Shown: positions 5,690 through 8,500 of the stretch, in pieces | Layout of the letters: each line of letters opens with the position of its first letter | Numbering within the stretch: position 1 is the first letter of the stretch | Assembly (NCBI GenBank): GCA_947632165.1 | Contig: CANROI010000051.1 | Location: 1-8,500 of the forward strand | Direction of reading: 5' to 3' | Length of the DNA stretch: 8,500 bases | From: an uncultured Clostridia bacterium | GTDB taxonomy: Bacteria; Bacillota; Clostridia; Christensenellales; Borkfalkiaceae | Position numbers and translations under genes: made by a program | The notes under the pieces: generated by a model | The model's database searches: none | What the model was told of the DNA's origin: nothing | The model's input: only the letters and a program-made list of their open reading frames with translations

Positions 5690-7000
5690 ATGATACCGTT
5701 AATTGCGATCGTCGGCAGGCCCAACGTGGGCAAGAGCACCTTTTTCAACAAGGTCGCAGGACGAAAAATTTCCATTACAGAAGACCGGCCCGGCGTCACG
5801 CGGGACCGCATTTACGTCACCTCGGAATGGCGCGGAAAGCCCTTCATGCTCGTCGATACGGGCGGGATCGAGCTCAAGAGCGAGGACATGATGTGGAAGG
5901 AGATCGCCGCGCAGGCGCAGCTCGCCGTCGAGACCGCCGACGTCATTCTCTTCTTCACGGACGGGAAAGAGGGGCTCACCGCCTCCGACTACGACGTGGC
6001 GGACTACCTCCGCCGCAGTAAGAAGCCCGTCCTGCTCGTCGTCAACAAGGTGGACGAGTACTCCCCCGAAAAGCTCTTCGAGTTTTATGCGCTCGGGCTC
6101 GGCGAGCCCTATGCCGTCTCCGCAGAGCATTCGCGGGGGATCGGCGACGTGCTCGATAAGGCCGTGGAATGGTTCGAAAAGGGGGAGACCGGCGAGGATG
6201 ATTCGCTGAAGATCGCGGTCGTCGGCAAGCCGAACGCGGGCAAGAGCTCCCTCGTCAACCGTCTGCTCGGCGAAGAGCGTTCGATCGTCACCCCGCTCGC
6301 GGGCACGACGCGCGACGCCGTTGACACGCCTTTTTCGCGGGGGGACAAGAAGTATACGATCATCGACACGGCGGGCATCCGCAGAAAGCGCTCCGTAAAC
6401 GACGACGTCGAGTACTACTCCGTCCTCCGCGCGTTCGACGCCATCCGAAGGGCGGATGTCGTGCTGCTCGTCGTCGACTGCGGCGAAGGGCTCACCGAGC
6501 AGGATGTGCGCATCATCGGGCAGGTGCATGAGGAGGGCAAGCCCTCCGTCATCGTGATGAACAAGTGGGATACGATCGAAAAGGATACCCACACCATTCT
6601 GAAGTTCGAAGAGAAGCTCAAGGAAGATCTGAAGTTCATGGACTATTATAAGTCCGTCTATATCTCGGCAAAGACGGGGCAGCGGGTCGAGAAGCTCCTC
6701 GACCTTGCGGAGGAAGTCTATGCGCACGCCTCCTTCCGTGTCCCGACGGGCGCCCTCAACGACCTCTTGATGGACGCTATGCGCATTTCGGAGCCGCCGA
6801 GCTACCTCGGGCGGCGGATGAAGCTCTACTATGCCTCGCAGGTCGCCGTGAAGCCGCCGCTGTTCGTGCTCATGGTCAACGACGAAAACCTGCTGCATTT
6901 CTCCTATGCGCGCTATCTCGAGAACGTCATCCGCGGCGCATACGATTTTTCGGGCACTCCCATCCGCATCCAGGTGAGGAGCAAGAAGGAGGACTCGTAA
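5690..7000 (+). CDS. der: Ribosome biogenesis GTPase Der (EngA)
   Basis: Der is an essential GTPase with two tandem G domains that helps assemble the 50S ribosomal subunit. The 436 residues show the first G domain with GRPNVGKS (9-16), RPGVTRDR (33-40), DTGG (56-59) and NKVD (119-122). The second has GKPNAGKS (179-186), GTTRDAVDT (205-213), DTAGIRRK (226-233) and NKWD (291-294). A KH-like C-terminal domain (about 350-436) follows. Length is normal and all G motifs are intact. The ATG at 5690 gives the expected start MIPLIAIVGRPNVGKS. No ribosome binding site precedes it, and the promoter -10 box ends 9 bases upstream, so initiation may be leaderless. The stop codon shares one base with the plsY start (TAATG). 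Confidence 0.96.
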   Translation: MIPLIAIVGRPNVGKSTFFNKVAGRKISITEDRPGVTRDRIYVTSEWRGKPFMLVDTGGIELKSEDMMWKEIAAQAQLAVETADVILFFTDGKEGLTASDYDVADYLRRSKKPVLLVVNKVDEYSPEKLFEFYALGLGEPYAVSAEHSRGIGDVLDKAVEWFEKGETGEDDSLKIAVVGKPNAGKSSLVNRLLGEERSIVTPLAGTTRDAVDTPFSRGDKKYTIIDTAGIRRKRSVNDDVEYYSVLRAFDAIRRADVVLLVVDCGEGLTEQDVRIIGQVHEEGKPSVIVMNKWDTIEKDTHTILKFEEKLKEDLKFMDYYKSVYISAKTGQRVEKLLDLAEEVYAHASFRVPTGALNDLLMDAMRISEPPSYLGRRMKLYYASQVAVKPPLFVLMVNDENLLHFSYARYLENVIRGAYDFSGTPIRIQVRSKKEDS

Positions 7001-7770
7001 TGCCGTCTCTTCTCGCCGATCTGCCGCTCCGCACGCTCGCTTTTTCGGAACTCTGGTATTGGCTGCTCCTCATGGCGATCGTCTGCTATTTCATCGGCTG
7101 TTTCAACTTTGCCGTCCTCATCGGGAAGTTCAAGCACAGGGACGTCCGCAAGATCGGCAGCGGCAACCCGGGCACGATGAACATCTCCCGCGAGTTCGGG
7201 CTCAAAGTGGGGTTTGTGAACTTTCTCCTCGACGCCTGCAAGGGCGGCCTGCCCGCCCTGATCAGCTACTTCATCTTCCGCGGGTATGTGTTTGAAGGCA
7301 CGCAAAACGTCCTCGTGTCCGATCTGACGCGCTATTTCTGCGGCGCGTGCGTGATCATCGGGCACATCTTCCCCGTCACGATGAAGTTTAAGGGCGGGAA
7401 GGGGATCGCCTCCACGTTGGGGCTGTTCTGGGCCTGCATCTCCTGCGAGACATGGTGGTACTTCTTCGTCATGCTGGCGGCGCTGCTCTTGGGGGTCGTC
7501 GGGTATATCGCCTACACGGAATGGGGCTCGATGGGCTCTCTCCTCGGCGTTTCGGGCTTTTCGATCTGGCAGGGGCTCATGTTCGTCTTCCGTTTCGGGG
7601 AAGAGATTGTCAGCCCGCCCGCCGTCGCGTGCCTCATGATGCTGCTCCTGCTCAACGCGCTCACCTGGTTTGCGCACCGGAAGAACCTCGTGCGGCTGTT
7701 TGCGGGCGAGGAACACAGAACGTCGGTGAGGAAACTCTCCCACGGCAAGCGGGGGATGAAGAATATGTAG
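7000..7770 (+). CDS. plsY: Glycerol-3-phosphate acyltransferase PlsY
   Basis: PlsY transfers an acyl group from acyl-phosphate to glycerol-3-phosphate, making lysophosphatidic acid, the first committed step of phospholipid synthesis in most Gram-positives. The 256-residue membrane protein carries the three family motifs: GSGNPGTMN (53-61), GHIFPVTMKFKGGKG (121-135) and HRKNLVRLFAGEEHR (226-240). Several hydrophobic helices fit the fold. It is longer than the usual 190-220 residues. About 20 extra residues precede the first helix, the loop at 94-110 is long, and a short basic tail ends the protein. An internal Met25 would match the usual N-terminus, but it lacks a ribosome binding site. The ATG at 7000 has AAGGAGG (6986-6992) 7 bases upstream. 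Coupling with der is by a one-base overlap. A strong terminator follows. Confidence 0.95.
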   Translation: MPSLLADLPLRTLAFSELWYWLLLMAIVCYFIGCFNFAVLIGKFKHRDVRKIGSGNPGTMNISREFGLKVGFVNFLLDACKGGLPALISYFIFRGYVFEGTQNVLVSDLTRYFCGACVIIGHIFPVTMKFKGGKGIASTLGLFWACISCETWWYFFVMLAALLLGVVGYIAYTEWGSMGSLLGVSGFSIWQGLMFVFRFGEEIVSPPAVACLMMLLLLNALTWFAHRKNLVRLFAGEEHRTSVRKLSHGKRGMKNM

Positions 7771-7775
7771 AGAAG

Positions 7776-7834
7776 CTCACGAAAAATCTTCGGCACCGCA
7801 GCAAAAGCCGCGGTGCCGAACCTTTTTCCGTGAG
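7776..7834 (+). terminator. Strong intrinsic terminator after plsY
   Basis: TTCGGCACCGC (7789-7799) and GCGGTGCCGAA (7810-7820) form a perfect 11-base-pair stem with a 10-base loop, followed by CC and five Ts (7823-7827). The symmetry extends outward: AAAAA lies before the left arm, and CTCACG (7776-7781) pairs with CGTGAG (7829-7834). With A-runs and T-runs on both sides it should work in both directions. It closes the der-plsY unit. Confidence 0.88.
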
Positions 7835-7865
7835 GGGTTAAGTTTCGGATTTCATGGAACGTTAT

Positions 7866-7950
7866 CGCCCACGCACGGTCTGTCTTGTGCAGACATTAAG
7901 CCGAAAAGGTTCGGCAAATTGTGGGCGCTTATGGAAAAGCGCGGTTTTCC
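7866..7950. other. Palindromic segment, three-way-junction-like fold
   Basis: CGCCCAC (7866-7872) pairs perfectly with GTGGGCG (7921-7927). Inside this outer stem are two separate perfect hairpins: GTCTG/CAGAC (7878-7882/7890-7894) and GCCGAA/TTCGGC (7900-7905/7910-7915) with loop AAGG. Next to it, GCGCTT (7925-7930)/AAGCGC (7937-7942) and GGAAAA (7933-7938)/TTTTCC (7945-7950) compete with each other. The first also shares three bases with the outer stem. No reading frame fits. It could be a structured RNA, a leader, or a recombination site; I cannot name a known family. Strand is uncertain. Confidence 0.4.
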
Positions 7951-7984
7951 AACGCGCAGTAATTTGGGAAGCACACAAGCCTTC

Positions 7985-8081
7985 TTGGCGCCCCTGCAGG
8001 GGAGCTGTCACGAACGAAGTGAGTGACTGAAGGGTTTTCAGAGAACCCTTTCGGCGCTTACGCGCCCTTTCTCCGTCGGAG
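7985..8081. repeat. Cluster of five small hairpins, likely dispersed repeat
   Basis: Five hairpins follow one another: the palindrome CCCCTGCAGGGG (7991-8002); GTCAC/GTGAC (8007-8011/8023-8027), with TCAC/GTGA (8008-8011/8019-8022) as an alternative; AAGGGTT/AACCCTT (8030-8036/8044-8050); GGCGC/GCGCC (8053-8057/8062-8066) with loop TTAC; and CTCC/GGAG (8071-8074/8078-8081). The part around GAGCTGTCACGAACGAAGTG resembles intergenic palindromic repeats I recall from gut Clostridia. With only one copy in the window, the repeat call cannot be proven here. With the terminator and the palindromic segment to its left, it fills most of the gene-free stretch 7771-8132. Confidence 0.45.
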
Positions 8082-8101
8082 CCGATCCGTTGAACCTGCG
8101 T

Positions 8102-8124
8102 TATAATGAGGGAAAAAACGGAGG
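8102..8124 (+). promoter_or_regulatory. Likely -10 box and ribosome binding site of the integrase
   Basis: A perfect TATAAT lies at 8102-8107, 25 bases before the integrase ATG, and CGGAGG at 8119-8124 lies 8 bases before it. No good -35 box is seen at 16 to 18 bases: TTGAAC at 8090-8095 is only 6 bases away. The promoter may therefore be weak or need an activator. The ribosome binding site is convincing. Confidence 0.45.
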
Positions 8125-8132
8125 TTTCACTT

Positions 8133-8500
8133 ATGACTTACCAAGATTGGCTCAATGAATGGCTCGAATCGTGCGTGAAGACGCAGAACAAGGTCCGTAC
8201 TTACGAAAAGTACAGCCTCACGGTGCGGCGCAAGATCATTCCCGCGCTCGGGAAATTCGAACTCGGGCAGTTGACTGCGGGCGTGCTGCAGAAGTTCATT
8301 TCCGGGCTCTCGGAGCAGTACGCCGCAAACACCGTCATCAGCGTGATCACGGTGCTCAAAGTATCGCTCAAGCGGGCGGCCCGCATCGGGCTCACGGAAC
8401 ACCAATATGCCGACTGCATCATCCGCCCCAAGCAGCAGGAGAAAACGGTGCAGTGCTTCACGCTCCGGGAACAGAAGCGCCTCGAGACGTACATCCTGCA
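8133..8500 (+). CDS. Tyrosine recombinase/integrase, N-terminal part
   Basis: The gene begins at the ATG at 8133 (GGAGG 8 bases upstream) and runs off the right edge after 122 complete codons. The start MTYQDWLNEWLESCVKTQNK and the following TYEKYSLTVRRKIIPALG (23-40), then LQKFISGLS (52-60) and TVISVITVLKVSLKRAARIG (67-86), match the helical SAM-like core-binding domain of tyrosine site-specific recombinases. A link (RPKQQEKTVQCF) then leads into the start of the catalytic domain (TLREQKRLETYIL). The catalytic Arg, His, Arg and Tyr lie beyond the window, so activity cannot be judged. Such proteins integrate, excise or invert DNA segments. Codon use is similar to its neighbours. No mobile-element partner is visible; the structured DNA upstream could be its site, its control region, or unrelated. 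Confidence 0.87.
   Translation, partial: MTYQDWLNEWLESCVKTQNKVRTYEKYSLTVRRKIIPALGKFELGQLTAGVLQKFISGLSEQYAANTVISVITVLKVSLKRAARIGLTEHQYADCIIRPKQQEKTVQCFTLREQKRLETYIL

Noticed and set aside
3701..6898. Long minus-strand open frames, including 3701-4945, 4653-5540 and 5699-6898
   Set aside because: They lie opposite well-identified genes and translate to Arg/Asp/Glu/Ser-rich low-complexity sequence, a normal effect of GC-rich codon use.
6913..7743. Minus-strand open frame of 276 residues opposite plsY
   Set aside because: Highly charged translation without motifs; the opposite strand has all three PlsY motifs.
7072..7770. plsY starting at internal Met25
   Set aside because: It would match the usual family length better, but no ribosome binding site precedes it, whereas the ATG at 7000 has AAGGAGG at good spacing.
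7985..8081. CRISPR array
   Set aside because: The hairpins differ in sequence, there are no equal-length direct repeats with spacers, and no cas genes are visible.
8090..8107. TTGAAC plus TATAAT as a complete integrase promoter
   Set aside because: The two hexamers are only 6 bases apart; a functional pair needs about 16 to 18.

Overview
The window carries about 8.5 kb of GC-rich bacterial chromosome, compactly organised, using the standard bacterial code and strong GGAGG-type ribosome binding sites. Folate uptake by an ECF S component under a tetrahydrofolate (THF) riboswitch, and the lspA / RluA-family synthase order, point to Firmicutes. A gut-type Clostridia relative is the best guess. 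No rRNA, tRNA or CRISPR was seen.

Layout. At the left edge, on the minus strand, is the 5' end of a membrane protein that looks like the DUF421/YetF family. Diverging from it is a promoter (-35 at 118, -10 at 141), a THF riboswitch aptamer (about 150-263), a long hairpin-rich leader, and a hairpin that hides the Shine-Dalgarno sequence of a FolT-like transporter gene (422-1078). A consensus promoter (1142-1171) then starts a tightly packed operon: lgt, pncB, an unrecognised coiled-coil gene, lspA and an RluD-type pseudouridine synthase (1195-5630). Its genes overlap by 4 to 14 bases or sit 12 bases apart. A second strong promoter (5652-5680) lies inside the 59-base gap before der and plsY (5690-7770). 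Its -10 box is so close to the der start codon that the der transcript should have almost no leader. A strong, nearly symmetrical intrinsic terminator follows plsY.

The right part (7835-8132) has no recognisable gene but is densely palindromic: a three-way-junction-like fold with a competing hairpin, then five small hairpins in a row that look like a dispersed intergenic repeat. It leads into the 5' part of a tyrosine recombinase/integrase gene cut off by the window edge.

How the genes work together. lgt and lspA are successive steps of lipoprotein maturation, and plsY makes lysophosphatidic acid for phospholipid synthesis, so much of the window serves the cell envelope. pncB (NAD salvage) and folT (folate uptake) bring in vitamins. 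The RluD-type enzyme and Der act on ribosomes. Most of the window is ordinary housekeeping. The unusual parts are the folT leader, the near-leaderless der, the unrecognised coiled-coil protein, and the structured segment before the integrase.
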